Shown one piece after another: positions 19,549 to 28,971 of a stretch of DNA of 64,000 bases; the stretch's first letter is position 1, and each line of letters starts with the position of its first letter. The translations under genes and the position numbers were made by a program. The notes beneath the pieces are model-generated. The model made no database searches and was not told the DNA's origin. It saw nothing but the letters and a program-made list of their open reading frames with translations. The stretch comes from Tissierella praeacuta DSM 18095 (GTDB taxonomy: Bacteria > Bacillota > Clostridia > Tissierellales > Tissierellaceae). The DNA is taken from the NCBI RefSeq assembly GCF_900128955.1, contig NZ_FQTY01000008.1, positions 21,868 to 85,867 of the forward strand. Reading direction: 5' to 3'.

Positions 19549-20062
19549 TGACCTCCATATATTCTTTAATTAGTTTTCTAGCTTTATAAAGCCTACTCTT
19601 TACAGTCCCAGTTGGAACTTTAAGTGCATCTGCAATATCTTCAATTGACAATCCAGTATTGTAGTACATATATAAAGGTATCTTCAATTTATCATTCAAT
19701 GATGCTGAAGCTCTATCAATCATCCTATAAGTCTCATTGCTTATGGCTACAAGTTCTGGTGTTGTAGTATCAATCATATAGAATTCATTATCAAAATCAT
19801 CTTGAAACTCTACCACTTTTGCAATTCTATTCCTCCAACCAAATTTTCTCTGTTGATTTTTCCATGTATTTGCTGCAATAGCTACAATGAACCCCTTTGG
19901 ATTTTTAGCTTTATCTATTTTATGACATAATTCCATAGCTTTTAAAAAAGTTTCCTGATACAAATCATCTGCTTGGTGCTTATCTCTTGTCAATTTAAAA
20001 CAAAATCCGTAAACATCTTTACCATAGTCTTCAATTATACGAGTCAACTCTGCAACATTCAA
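19529..20062 (-). CDS. ECF-type RNA polymerase sigma factor
   Basis: A 177-aa sigma-70-like factor containing only regions 2 and 4. Region 2 shows ADDLYQETFLKAME and the -10 recognition helix; region 4 shows LSIEDIADALKVPTGTVKSRLYKARK, the -35-binding HTH. It starts at TTG with AAAGGAGGA upstream. It is coupled with the downstream membrane anti-sigma gene, so it should respond to an envelope signal and probably activates its own operon. I could not assign a convincing ECF promoter. Confidence 0.93.
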   Translation of the reverse strand: MNVAELTRIIEDYGKDVYGFCFKLTRDKHQADDLYQETFLKAMELCHKIDKAKNPKGFIVAIAANTWKNQQRKFGWRNRIAKVVEFQDDFDNEFYMIDTTTPELVAISNETYRMIDRASASLNDKLKIPLYMYYNTGLSIEDIADALKVPTGTVKSRLYKARKLIKEYMEVNGYEGF

Positions 20063-20197
20063 CCTGTTATCTCCTCCTTTGCCTTATTCTTATGATGCTT
20101 TCAAATTTAAAAAAGCTCATATATTGAGTGGCCTCTCATCTATATATTGTAATAACTTCTAATATGGTTCATATTTTTTATAATTTATATAATAAAT

Positions 20198-20244
20198 TTG
20201 GACTAAGTTAATAAACCTCATAAAAGTTTATTAATTTAGTCCAA
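20198..20244 (-). terminator. Stem-loop after the DUF4177 gene
   Basis: A 19-bp inverted repeat (TTGGACTAAGTTAATAAAC against GTTTATTAATTTAGTCCAA, one mismatch) 45 nt after the DUF4177 stop, followed on the minus strand by an AT-rich tract without a clean T-run. Confidence 0.6.
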
Positions 20245-20288
20245 TTATAATAAATTCATATATAACAGTAAAATAATAATTTTTAATA

Positions 20289-20483
20289 CTATTTTCTCCT
20301 TTTAAAGACAGCTATTGCTTCTCTACTATAACCATTACTGGCATTTGTTGAAAAGCAAGATACTAATTCCCATCCTTGCTCTCCCAATTTATTAAGTTGA
20401 TAATCAAACTCCTCTATATCCAGTATCCCTCCCATCATGCCTTTAGGTTCAACCTTAATACTCTTATATTCCCATTTTTCCAT
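20289..20483 (-). CDS. DUF4177-family small protein
   Basis: A 64-aa soluble protein beginning EKWEYKSIKVEP and containing LNKLGEQGWELVS near residue 40, the signature of DUF4177. Function unknown. GGAGGG precedes the ATG. Free-standing between the ECF operon and an EamA transporter. Confidence 0.85.
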   Translation of the reverse strand: MEKWEYKSIKVEPKGMMGGILDIEEFDYQLNKLGEQGWELVSCFSTNASNGYSREAIAVFKRRK

Positions 20484-20635
20484 GATAATCCCTCCAATTA
20501 TTATATCTTCTGCATTAATAATAAAGCTTTTTCTCTTCTATATATGATTCTCTAAATATCTCAAATATATATCTTATATACTTATTTTTCTTATATTACA
20601 AAACAAACAAACTCAATTCAGTAACATTTAACCTT

Positions 20636-21484
20636 TTACTCCTCCTGAACTTCCAGCTTTGATACATAAATCCCCCTAAGCATTACAGTAACTATAACCA
20701 CTATACCTCCTATAATAGCATAAGTCCCTGGTTTTTCACCTGCAAAGATATATACCCATAACGGATTTAATAAAGGCTCAATAACAGTAATTAAAATGGC
20801 CTCTAATGCACTAAGATATTTTGTTGCATTTACATAAAATATATATGGGATTCCAAGTTGAAATACTCCCATTATAATAATTATAATCAGGCTTTTTACA
20901 TCTGGTAATGATATAAATATAAAAGGAATTGCTATAATAAATGTCAACATATTTCCAAAAAAAGTAGTGTCTATAGCTGAGCCATCTTTTTGTAATCTAA
21001 GAGAAATAGTCATACATGCCATAGAAAACCCTGATAATATCGCTATAATATTACCTAATGTATTCCCTATATTTACATTATCTATAAAAAATAATATCAT
21101 TCCTAAAAATACAGCTATTATTGAAACTATATCATACCACCTGATTTTCTCTTTTAAAATCCATACTCCTAAGATTGCTACAAAAATAGGAGCTGTATAC
21201 TGTAATAATATTGCATTTGCCGATGTAGTAAGTTTATTTGCTATAATAAAAAACAGCATAGTAGTACAAGTGGTTATAGAACCTAGAATTTGTGGTTTTG
21301 ATTTTGTGAATTTAGGTTTTTTTATATAGGTCAACATCACTAAGGCTGCTATAAGACTTCTAAAACCTGATATTGATATGGGGTTCCAATCTACTAATTT
21401 AATAAATATTCCACCTGTACTCCACATCATTGAAGCAATAGCAGCTAAAATTATTCCTTTATATCGATTACTTTTTATTTCCAT
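20636..21484 (-). CDS. EamA-family (DMT superfamily) transporter
   Basis: A 282-aa membrane protein with 10 TM segments in two EamA repeats. Visible are SMMWSTGGIFIKL in TM1, the ALVMLTYIKKP loop and the second-repeat SALEAILITVIEPLLNPLWVYIF motif. DMT transporters export or import metabolites and amino acids; the substrate is not predictable. An ATG at 21484 and an adjacent GTG at 21487 both sit after AAAGGGG; I use the ATG. Single gene. Confidence 0.9.
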   Translation of the reverse strand: MEIKSNRYKGIILAAIASMMWSTGGIFIKLVDWNPISISGFRSLIAALVMLTYIKKPKFTKSKPQILGSITTCTTMLFFIIANKLTTSANAILLQYTAPIFVAILGVWILKEKIRWYDIVSIIAVFLGMILFFIDNVNIGNTLGNIIAILSGFSMACMTISLRLQKDGSAIDTTFFGNMLTFIIAIPFIFISLPDVKSLIIIIIMGVFQLGIPYIFYVNATKYLSALEAILITVIEPLLNPLWVYIFAGEKPGTYAIIGGIVVIVTVMLRGIYVSKLEVQEE

Positions 21485-21569
21485 CACTCCAGCCCCTTTA
21501 GAAAATATTTTATTCTATATATTTTATCTAACTTTATTTAGTCTTGCTATGTTTTTTTAATAAATTATT

Positions 21570-21605
21570 AAAAAGGTTAAGTTAATTATTTAACCTAACC
21601 TTTTT
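21570..21605 (-). terminator. Terminator of pyc
   Basis: AAAAAGGTTA...TAACCTTTTT arms with additional TTAA pairing, 6 nt after the pyc stop, and T-run on the minus strand. Confidence 0.82.
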
Positions 21606-21610
21606 ATATT

Positions 21611-24600
21611 CTATTCTAACCTTATTAAAAGTTCCCCTGCTTCTACATTTTGTCCTTCCTTAACGGCAATAGAGGATACAATTCCCGAAGCTGCTGCTGT
21701 AATCTGAGTTTCCATTTTCATAGCCTCAATTATTACAACTAATTGACCTTCTTCTACCTTTTCACCAAGTTTTACTAAAACCTTAGCTACAACTCCTGGA
21801 ATACTTGATCCAATTTCAAACTTACTTTCCACATCTGCCATCTGTTTTTCAAAGGATTCTTTTTTTGCAATATTGCTTGCTTTATCCAAGATTTTTATAG
21901 CTCTTCTACTATCATTGACTTCAAAATACAAGGTTCTATACCCATCATCATCTAGTCTGCCTATTTCTAGAAGCTTAATGACTAAAATCTTTCCTTCTTC
22001 AACTTCTACTTCTCCAATTTCACCTTCTCTTAACCCATAGAAAAATATATCACTGTCCATTCTGCTAAAGTCTCCATGTTCTTCAATATATTTTAAATAA
22101 TCTTCGAAAACTTTTGGATATAAAGAATATGACAATATATCCTTTCTTTGTGGAATTATATTATATTTTTCACTAATATATTTTTCTATTTTACCAAAGT
22201 CTTCAGGCTCTAATAATTCTCCTGGTCTACAGGTTATAGGTTCTTCTCCTTTTAATACCAATCTTTGAAGTTTTTCAGGAAATCCTCCAATCGGTTGACC
22301 CATCATACCTTGAAAATATGATACTACCGAATCTGGAAATGCCATATCCTTAGCTTTGTCATAAATATTTTCTGGAGTTAAATCATTTTGAACCATAAAT
22401 ATAGCCATATCTCCTACAACCTTAGAAGTGGGAGTTACTTTTACAATATCACCTAACATTTCATTTACAACTTTATACATTTCTTTTACATCTTCAAATC
22501 TATGACCTAGTCCAAAACTTTCAACCTGTGGCTTTAAATTGGAATATTGACCACCTGGAATTTCATATTTATATATCTCTGCAGTTCCTGATTTTAATCC
22601 AGATTCAAATTGATTATATATTGGTCTTATAGTACTCCAATAATCAGATATAATTTGTAAATCATCTAAATCTAAACCTGTACTTCTATCAGTATGTTCT
22701 AAAGCAGCAACTACTGAATTTAACGCAGGTTGACTTGTTAATCCTGACATACTATTAAAGGCAGTATCCACTATATCTACACCTGCGTGAGCTGCCATCA
22801 GTACTGTTGCTATTCCATTTCCGCTTGTATCATGGGTATGAAGATGTATAGGAATACTGATTTCTGATTTCAATGCTCTAATAAGTTCATAAGCTGCTTG
22901 AGGTTTCAATAGAGAAGACATGTCTTTAATCCCTAGTATATGAACTCCTGTCTTTTCTATTTCCTTAGCAGTCTTTATATAATAATCTAAAGTATATTTA
23001 GTCTTTGATTTATCTAATATATCACCTGTATAGCATATGCAAGCTTCTGCTACCTTTCCTACTTTTAACACTTCATCTATGGCTACTTCCATTCCCTTTA
23101 ACCAGTTCAATGAATCAAATATTCTAAATACATCTATACCTCTTTCAGCAGATTCTCTAACAAATTCTCTAATCACATTATCAGGATAATTTCTATATCC
23201 TACTGCATTTGCACCTCTTAGAAGCATCTGAAATAATATATTAGGTATCTTTTTTCTTAAAATTTCTAGCCTATTCCAAGGAGATTCATTTAAAAATCTA
23301 TAGGCTACATCAAATGTTGCTCCTCCCCACATTTCTAGAGAAAATAAATCTTTTCCCAGTACAGAAAGAGCTTTAGAAATCCTATACATATCAGCAGTTC
23401 TCATCCTAGTAGCCATTAGAGATTGGTGGGCATCTCTTAGTGTAGTATCTGTAATTAACAAGGACTTACTGTTTTTAATCCAATCTACTAAGCCTTCAGG
23501 TCCCTTTTCATCTAATATTTGCTTAGTACCATATTGTTCTTTAGATCTATTTACCTTTGGAACCTTTGGAATATCAAAATCTGGCTTATTTCCTTTTGTT
23601 TCATTTACTACCTTTTCTCCTATAAAGTTTAAAACTTTAAGCTCCACATCAGCTTTTGTAGTAATATCAAATAATCCTGGATTATATGTGATAAAACCAG
23701 TATCACATTTTCCAGCTAAAAATTCTTCATGATTTAATACATTTATTAAAAAAGGAATATTAGTCTTTACTCCTCTGACTTTTACTTCTTTCAATGCTCT
23801 TTTAACTTTCCTTGCTGCATCTTCAAAAGTTCTAGACCAAGAAGTTACTTTTACTAAAAGACTATCATAGTATGGGCTAATATTTGCCCCAGTAAATCCA
23901 CTACCTCCATCAAGTCTAATACCAAATCCAGAACCAGTTCTATATATATCTATATTACCTGTATCTGGAGCAAAATTATTTAGTGGATCCTCTGTAGTAA
24001 CTCTGCATTGTATTGCATAACCTCTTGGTTCTATGCTTTCCTGTCCTTTTATTCCTATTTCATCAGAATCTAAAGGATATCCTTCAGCTATTAAAATTTG
24101 GGATTGAACTATATCAATTCCAGTAACCATTTCAGATACAGTATGTTCTACTTGTATTCTAGGATTTACTTCAATAAAATAGTGGTTTCCATGCCTATCT
24201 AATAAAAATTCAACAGTTCCAGCATTTCTATAATTAACTGCTTTTGCTATTTTAACTGCATCATTACATATATTTTGTCTTTGCTCATCACTAATTGAAA
24301 ATGCAGGAGTATATTCAATAACCTTTTGATGCCTTCTCTGTATTGAGCAATCCCTTTCAAATAAATGAACTATATTTCCATATTTATCTCCTAATATCTG
24401 AACTTCTATATGTTTTGGCTTTTCAAGATATTTTTCAATAAATATATCATCAATACCAAAGGCTTTTTTAGCTTCATTCTTTGCACTATAATATTCTCTA
24501 ATTAAATCCTTTTCATCTTTTACTACTCTCATACCTCTGCCGCCGCCACCAGCAGCAGCTTTAAGTATAACAGGATATCCAGAAAACTTAGCAAATTCCA

Positions 24601-25045
24601 TAGCTTCTTCTTCACAACTTACAGCCTTTTCAATTCCCGGGATAGTTGGCACTCCTACACTATTTGCTACCTTTTTAGACTTTATTTTATCTCCTAAATT
24701 ATCCATCATTTCGTGAGTTGGTCCTATAAATTCAATGTCTACTTCTTTACATTTTCTTGCAAACTCTGGATTTTCAGATAAAAATCCATATCCAGGATGT
24801 ATAGCATCTACTCCCTTTTTCAATGATAATTTAATTATTTCATCTATATTCAAATAAGCTTCTATAGGTCCTTTGTTTTTTCCTATTAAATAAGATTCAT
24901 CTGCCTTTGTTCTAAATAAAGAATTTTTATCTTCGTCAGAATAAATTCCCACAGTTCTTATTCCAAGTTCATTACAAGCCCTAAATATTCTTATGGCAAT
25001 TTCTCCCCTATTAGCAACTAAAATTTTCTTAAAATTTTTCTTCAT
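21611..25045 (-). CDS. pyc: Pyruvate carboxylase
   Basis: A biotin enzyme that converts pyruvate, bicarbonate and ATP to oxaloacetate (anaplerosis). 1144 aa, the normal single-chain length. Order: biotin carboxylase/ATP-grasp (about 1-455; KKILVANRGEIAIRIFRA, AAAGGGGRGMR, EVNPRIQVEHTVSE), carboxyltransferase TIM barrel (about 530-800; TTLRDAHQSLMATRMRT, metal-binding HLHTHDTSG), the PYC_OADA domain, and a C-terminal biotinyl domain with EAMKMET, the lysine being biotinylated. The start has GGAGGTGG upstream. Monocistronic. Confidence 0.97.
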   Translation of the reverse strand: MKKNFKKILVANRGEIAIRIFRACNELGIRTVGIYSDEDKNSLFRTKADESYLIGKNKGPIEAYLNIDEIIKLSLKKGVDAIHPGYGFLSENPEFARKCKEVDIEFIGPTHEMMDNLGDKIKSKKVANSVGVPTIPGIEKAVSCEEEAMEFAKFSGYPVILKAAAGGGGRGMRVVKDEKDLIREYYSAKNEAKKAFGIDDIFIEKYLEKPKHIEVQILGDKYGNIVHLFERDCSIQRRHQKVIEYTPAFSISDEQRQNICNDAVKIAKAVNYRNAGTVEFLLDRHGNHYFIEVNPRIQVEHTVSEMVTGIDIVQSQILIAEGYPLDSDEIGIKGQESIEPRGYAIQCRVTTEDPLNNFAPDTGNIDIYRTGSGFGIRLDGGSGFTGANISPYYDSLLVKVTSWSRTFEDAARKVKRALKEVKVRGVKTNIPFLINVLNHEEFLAGKCDTGFITYNPGLFDITTKADVELKVLNFIGEKVVNETKGNKPDFDIPKVPKVNRSKEQYGTKQILDEKGPEGLVDWIKNSKSLLITDTTLRDAHQSLMATRMRTADMYRISKALSVLGKDLFSLEMWGGATFDVAYRFLNESPWNRLEILRKKIPNILFQMLLRGANAVGYRNYPDNVIREFVRESAERGIDVFRIFDSLNWLKGMEVAIDEVLKVGKVAEACICYTGDILDKSKTKYTLDYYIKTAKEIEKTGVHILGIKDMSSLLKPQAAYELIRALKSEISIPIHLHTHDTSGNGIATVLMAAHAGVDIVDTAFNSMSGLTSQPALNSVVAALEHTDRSTGLDLDDLQIISDYWSTIRPIYNQFESGLKSGTAEIYKYEIPGGQYSNLKPQVESFGLGHRFEDVKEMYKVVNEMLGDIVKVTPTSKVVGDMAIFMVQNDLTPENIYDKAKDMAFPDSVVSYFQGMMGQPIGGFPEKLQRLVLKGEEPITCRPGELLEPEDFGKIEKYISEKYNIIPQRKDILSYSLYPKVFEDYLKYIEEHGDFSRMDSDIFFYGLREGEIGEVEVEEGKILVIKLLEIGRLDDDGYRTLYFEVNDSRRAIKILDKASNIAKKESFEKQMADVESKFEIGSSIPGVVAKVLVKLGEKVEEGQLVVIIEAMKMETQITAAASGIVSSIAVKEGQNVEAGELLIRLE

Positions 25046-25524
25046 TTATACCACCTCCATATTTCTCTTAAAATTCTTTTGTCCCTAAATCTATTATTAT
25101 ACAGTTTTTATTCCTCAATGAATATTATTTTTGCAAGTTCACCCTTTTCATATTTCTTTTTATATAATATAGTAATAATTCACTATATTATATACTTTTT
25201 CATAAAATAATGAATATTTTTTCCTTTAGGCTTCTTAAATCATTGGCTATCATGTTTATTAGCTATTTATATAGAAACATTTAGTTATAATTTCAAACTC
25301 TTACTTTAGTATGATAAATAATATTTTAAACAATTTTAGCATAGTTTTTTAATAATAGCAAGCATGTATTTGCAAGCTTTTATTTTTCTCTTGCATCATA
25401 TTGGGATTTCGTATTAAAAAGTTAATATTATAATAAATTTAGGTCTTTTCTAGTATATTAATTGCTTATAATAAAAAAGTTCTATATACTTAAAATATGA
25501 TTAATTACATAAGGGGGAAAATTT
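25046..25524. other. Intergenic region between divergent pyc and EamA genes
   Basis: 479 nt of AT-rich DNA that must hold both divergent promoters. I see no convincing riboswitch, repeat or open frame in it. Confidence 0.5.
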
Positions 25525-26391
25525 ATGAATACTAAATTAAAGGGAATATTTTCAGTTATGATTTCTGCTATTATCTTTGGTAGTATGCCTTTAATGGCAA
25601 AAATAGTCTTTAATGAAGGTGGAAACCCTACAAGTTTAGCTTTCTACAGATTCTTGTTAATAATTCCTTTTTTATATATATTAATAAAAAGGAATAAGGA
25701 AGAAACTTTAAAGATTACTAAGGAGGAATTTAAAAAAATAATTCTAGTTGGCACCATTGGATATGGAGCAACAGCATTATTACTATATTTATCTTATAAC
25801 TATATACCTTCTGGTATGGCAACAACAATACATTTTGTATACCCTGTATTTGTAATACTTGGATGTATATTATTTTTTAAAGAGAAACCAAATATTATAA
25901 AGATAATTTCAGTTATACTTTGCGTACTAGGAGTCTTAATGTTCTATGATGGCAATGGTAATATTAATTTTATGGGAATATTTCTTGCTTTTGCATCAAG
26001 TATTACATTTGCATTTTATACTATATACTTAGATAAAAGTGGTTTAAAAGAAATGAATACAGTAAAATTAACTTTTTACCTTTGCTCAATAGCTGCAGTT
26101 ATGATGTTCATATTTAGCATAATAACAAAAACATTTACTATACATATGAATCCTTTAGGATGGCTAATGTCTTTATTCTTATCTTTATCAGTAGGATTGG
26201 GGGTAAACTTATTCCAAATTGGGATTAAAATAGTAGGACCTCAAAGCACATCTATTCTGAGTACCTTTGAACCTATTACCAGTGTCATTATAGGAGTGTT
26301 AATTTTAAATGAAAGTTTTGGAATAAGAACTTTCATTGGAATAGGAGCTATACTTATTGCAGTAATATTGATTTCAATTTTTGATAAATAA
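25525..26391 (+). CDS. EamA-family (DMT superfamily) transporter
   Basis: A 288-aa, 10-TM protein with two EamA repeats: IIFGSMPLMAKIVF at the N-terminus and the second-repeat STFEPITSVIIGVLILNESF. Substrate unknown. AAGGGGGAAA precedes the ATG. It is monocistronic, divergent from pyc and closed by a strong terminator. Confidence 0.9.
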   Translation: MNTKLKGIFSVMISAIIFGSMPLMAKIVFNEGGNPTSLAFYRFLLIIPFLYILIKRNKEETLKITKEEFKKIILVGTIGYGATALLLYLSYNYIPSGMATTIHFVYPVFVILGCILFFKEKPNIIKIISVILCVLGVLMFYDGNGNINFMGIFLAFASSITFAFYTIYLDKSGLKEMNTVKLTFYLCSIAAVMMFIFSIITKTFTIHMNPLGWLMSLFLSLSVGLGVNLFQIGIKIVGPQSTSILSTFEPITSVIIGVLILNESFGIRTFIGIGAILIAVILISIFDK

Positions 26392-26435
26392 AAAGATGCA
26401 AGAAGAATCTTGAAAGTTCTTCTTGCATCTTTTTA
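26390..26435 (+). terminator. Terminator of the EamA gene
   Basis: An 18-bp perfect stem (AAAAAGATGCAAGAAGAA with its complement) starting at the stop codon and ending in TTTTT. Confidence 0.9.
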
Positions 26436-26496
26436 TTAAATGTAATATAATGGTTTTTAAAATTTACTATCATAAAGTATAAAGGAGGCCTTAATC

Positions 26497-26592
26497 TTGA
26501 AAAGTCCAGACAACTACGAGAGCACTTGGAATTCTATTACAATTCAACTTGGAAAGAATTCCGAAGACACCAGATTTTTCTCAAAATTATAA
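26497..26592 (+). CDS. Candidate 31-residue leader peptide or small protein
   Basis: TTG at 26497 lies 8 nt after a perfect AAAGGAGG (26481-26488) and opens 31 codons (KSPDNYESTWNS..., ending RFFSKL) that stop 32 nt before the binding-protein gene. An overlapping frame (26496-26600) is also open and more helix-like (SRQLREHLEFYYNSTWKEF) but has no start codon near the ribosome binding site. It is either a short upstream peptide of the ABC operon or a gene remnant. No family recognised. Confidence 0.35.
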   Translation: MKSPDNYESTWNSITIQLGKNSEDTRFFSKL

Positions 26593-26624
26593 TCAAATAA
26601 TATATAATTTTGGGAGGAATAAAA

Positions 26625-27446
26625 ATGTATAAAAAAATAATTATTAGTATTCTTATTGTAAGCATGATGGTTGCAATGGTAGGCTGTAATAAAACAGCTA
26701 AAAAAGCAGATTCAAACTCTATTGATGCAGGAAAACTTGATGAAATAAAAGAAAGAGGCAAGATAGTACTTGGTACAGCAGCTGATTATCCCCCTTATGA
26801 ATTTCACAAGTTAATAAATGGTAAAGATGAAATAGTAGGATTTGATATTGATATTGCTAAAGAAATTGCAGCTGATATTGGAGTAGAACTTGAAATAGTA
26901 GATATGAAATTTGAAGGCTTACTTCCTGCCTTAGTTACCGATGATATTGATTTTATAGTTGCAGGTATGGTAGCCGATGAAAAAAGGAAAAAGTCTGTTG
27001 ATTTCTCTGTTCCTTATTATCAAGGTAAACAAAGAATAATAGTAAGAAATGAAGATAAAGATAAATTAAAAGAACCAGAAGATTTTAATGGTTTAAAAGT
27101 TGGAGCACAAAAATCAACTATTCAAGAAGAAATTGCAGCAGAAAAGTTTTCTAATGCTGAATATGTAGGTTTAAGCAAGATAACTGATTTAGTATTAGAG
27201 CTTAAAAACAAAAAAATAGATGGATTAATATTAGTTGAACCAGTAGCTATTGCTTATGTAGCTCAGAATAAGGATTTATATATGCCTGAAGTTATGCTAG
27301 GTCAAGAAGATGGCGTGTCTGTAGCAGTAAATAAAGATAGTCAAGACTTATTAAAATCAATTAATGAAACATTAGATAGACTAATAAATAATGGTTCCAT
27401 AGATAAATTCATTCAAGATGCCTCTGCATTAGCAGATGAAAATTAG
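26625..27446 (+). CDS. Polar amino-acid ABC transporter, substrate-binding lipoprotein
   Basis: A 273-aa SBP_bac_3 protein that captures an amino acid outside the membrane. The lipoprotein signal peptide ends in MVAMVGC, Cys being lipidated at about residue 21. Mature-domain motifs: LGTAADYPPYEFH, GFDIDIAKEIAADIG, VDMKFEGLLPAL and VDFSVPYYQGKQ. The ATG at 26625 follows GGGAGGA at the right spacing; an in-frame start at 26610 is less likely. It is first in a three-gene transporter operon. Substrate class (Gln, Arg, Cys or similar) cannot be fixed. Confidence 0.93.
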   Translation: MYKKIIISILIVSMMVAMVGCNKTAKKADSNSIDAGKLDEIKERGKIVLGTAADYPPYEFHKLINGKDEIVGFDIDIAKEIAADIGVELEIVDMKFEGLLPALVTDDIDFIVAGMVADEKRKKSVDFSVPYYQGKQRIIVRNEDKDKLKEPEDFNGLKVGAQKSTIQEEIAAEKFSNAEYVGLSKITDLVLELKNKKIDGLILVEPVAIAYVAQNKDLYMPEVMLGQEDGVSVAVNKDSQDLLKSINETLDRLINNGSIDKFIQDASALADEN

Positions 27447-27452
27447 ATGAAA

Positions 27453-27503
27453 ATATTTGGCAAAAGAAAATAGGCTAAATAAGCTTACTTTCTTTTGCCA
27501 ATA
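27453..27503 (+). terminator. Stem-loop between binding protein and permease
   Basis: TTGGCAAAAGAAA pairs with TTTCTTTTGCCAA, extended by TA pairs, followed only by a weak CTTTAG tail. Probably an attenuator or 3'-stabilising hairpin that lets the binding protein be made in excess over the permease. Confidence 0.65.
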
Positions 27504-27537
27504 TCTTTAGACAACTTACATTTTAGGAGGTATATTA

Positions 27538-28194
27538 ATGGATTTAGAATTTTTAATGGAATATTATAGTTATTTTTTAAGTGGTACTGCTACAACTCTT
27601 TTAATATCATTTTTCGGCGTAATTTTTGGAACGATTATTGGAATATTCTTAGCTTTAATGAAACTTTCAAATAATAGAATTTTAAAGGGTATTTCATCAG
27701 CTTATATAGAAATTGTTAGGGGTACTCCCTTAATACTCCAAATATATTTAGTATACTATGGTCTGCCTAAAGTCCTTCCTTTTCTTCCAGACTCTAGGCT
27801 ATTTCTTGGAACTATGGCCATATTCCTAAATAGTGCAGCATATGTTGCTGAAATAATAAGGGCAGGTATTCAGTCAATAGATAAAGGTCAAATGGAGGCT
27901 GGAAGGTCTTTAGGTATGCCTTATGGCATGACTATGAGATATATAATAATACCTCAAGCCTTTAAAAATATTTTACCTGCATTAGGTAATGAGTTCATTG
28001 TTTTAATAAAAGAATCAGCAATAATATCTGTTATTGCTGTTCATGACATTATGTACAATGCTGATACATTAAGAGGTATAACCTATAAACCATTTGCTCC
28101 CCTAATATATGCAGGAGTAATTTATTTTGTTATCACTTTCTCACTTTCAAAATTAGTAGGTATTTTAGAAAGGAGGCTTGGTTCTGGTGATTAA
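27538..28194 (+). CDS. Polar amino-acid ABC transporter, permease
   Basis: A 218-aa HisM/GlnP-type permease with about 5 TM segments. It carries the hydrophobic opening [16 protein letters not shown], the [17 protein letters not shown] signature and the EAA loop ([22 protein letters not shown]) that contacts the ATPase. AGGAGG precedes the ATG. Its last codons overlap the start of the ATPase gene. Confidence 0.94.
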   Translation: MDLEFLMEYYSYFLSGTATTLLISFFGVIFGTIIGIFLALMKLSNNRILKGISSAYIEIVRGTPLILQIYLVYYGLPKVLPFLPDSRLFLGTMAIFLNSAAYVAEIIRAGIQSIDKGQMEAGRSLGMPYGMTMRYIIIPQAFKNILPALGNEFIVLIKESAIISVIAVHDIMYNADTLRGITYKPFAPLIYAGVIYFVITFSLSKLVGILERRLGSGD

Positions 28195-28912
28195 AGTTAA
28201 AAATCTTTATAAACAATTTGGTGATTTAGAAGTATTAAAGGGAATTAATGAAAATATAGAGAAAGGTGAAGTAGTAGTTATAATAGGTCCTAGCGGCTCA
28301 GGAAAATCCACCTTTCTAAGATGCCTAAATTTATTAGAAATACCAACTAGGGGTGATATTTTCTTTAAAGATGTATCTATAACTGATGTAAATAATAATA
28401 TAAATAAACAGCGTGAAAAAATGGGTATGGTATTCCAACAGTTTAACTTATTTCCTCACCTTACAGTATTAGAAAATATAACCATAGCACCTATGAAGAT
28501 TAAAAATATGGAAAAAGAAGAAGCTGAAAAAATTGCTATGGATTTACTTAAACGAATTGGTCTAGAAGATAAAGCAAATGCCTATCCTAATAAACTATCA
28601 GGTGGACAAAAACAAAGAATAGCCATAGTAAGAGCACTTGCCATGTCACCGGATCTCATGTTATTTGACGAACCAACATCTGCTCTAGATCCAGAAATGG
28701 TAGGAGAAGTATTGGATGTAATGAAATCTTTGGCAAATGAAGGAATAACTATGGTAGTAGTTACCCACGAAATGGGTTTCGCTAAAGAAGTTGGAAACAG
28801 AGTAATCTTTATGGATGATGGTAAAATCTTAGAAAGTGGTACTCCTGATGAAATATTTAATAATCCACAACATCCAAGAACTCAAGACTTTTTAAGAAAA
28901 GTTATAAGATAA
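28187..28912 (+). CDS. Polar amino-acid ABC transporter, ATP-binding protein
   Basis: A 241-aa GlnQ/HisP-type ATPase energising uptake. Walker A is GPSGSGKST, the Q-loop [10 protein letters not shown], the signature LSGGQKQR, Walker [15 protein letters not shown], then the H-loop VTHEMGFA. I place the start at the GTG at 28187 (AGGAGG 10 nt upstream) overlapping the permease stop; a TTG at 28178 is too close to the ribosome binding site. Confidence 0.95.
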   Translation: MIKVKNLYKQFGDLEVLKGINENIEKGEVVVIIGPSGSGKSTFLRCLNLLEIPTRGDIFFKDVSITDVNNNINKQREKMGMVFQQFNLFPHLTVLENITIAPMKIKNMEKEEAEKIAMDLLKRIGLEDKANAYPNKLSGGQKQRIAIVRALAMSPDLMLFDEPTSALDPEMVGEVLDVMKSLANEGITMVVVTHEMGFAKEVGNRVIFMDDGKILESGTPDEIFNNPQHPRTQDFLRKVIR

Positions 28913-28914
28913 AA

Positions 28915-28966
28915 TAATACTCCTCTCTAGTTTAATCTTATTTGATTATTTCTAGAAAGGAGTATT
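28915..28966. terminator. Terminator between convergent genes
   Basis: AATACTCCT...AGGAGTATT arms with inner CTAG pairing; located between the ABC operon and the convergent nitroreductase gene and usable in both directions. Confidence 0.75.
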
Positions 28967-28971
28967 TATTA

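Noticed and set aside
25046..25524. Looked for a T-box, biotin site or other leader element between pyc and the EamA gene
   Set aside because: No T-box core sequence or clear dyad matching a known regulator was found.
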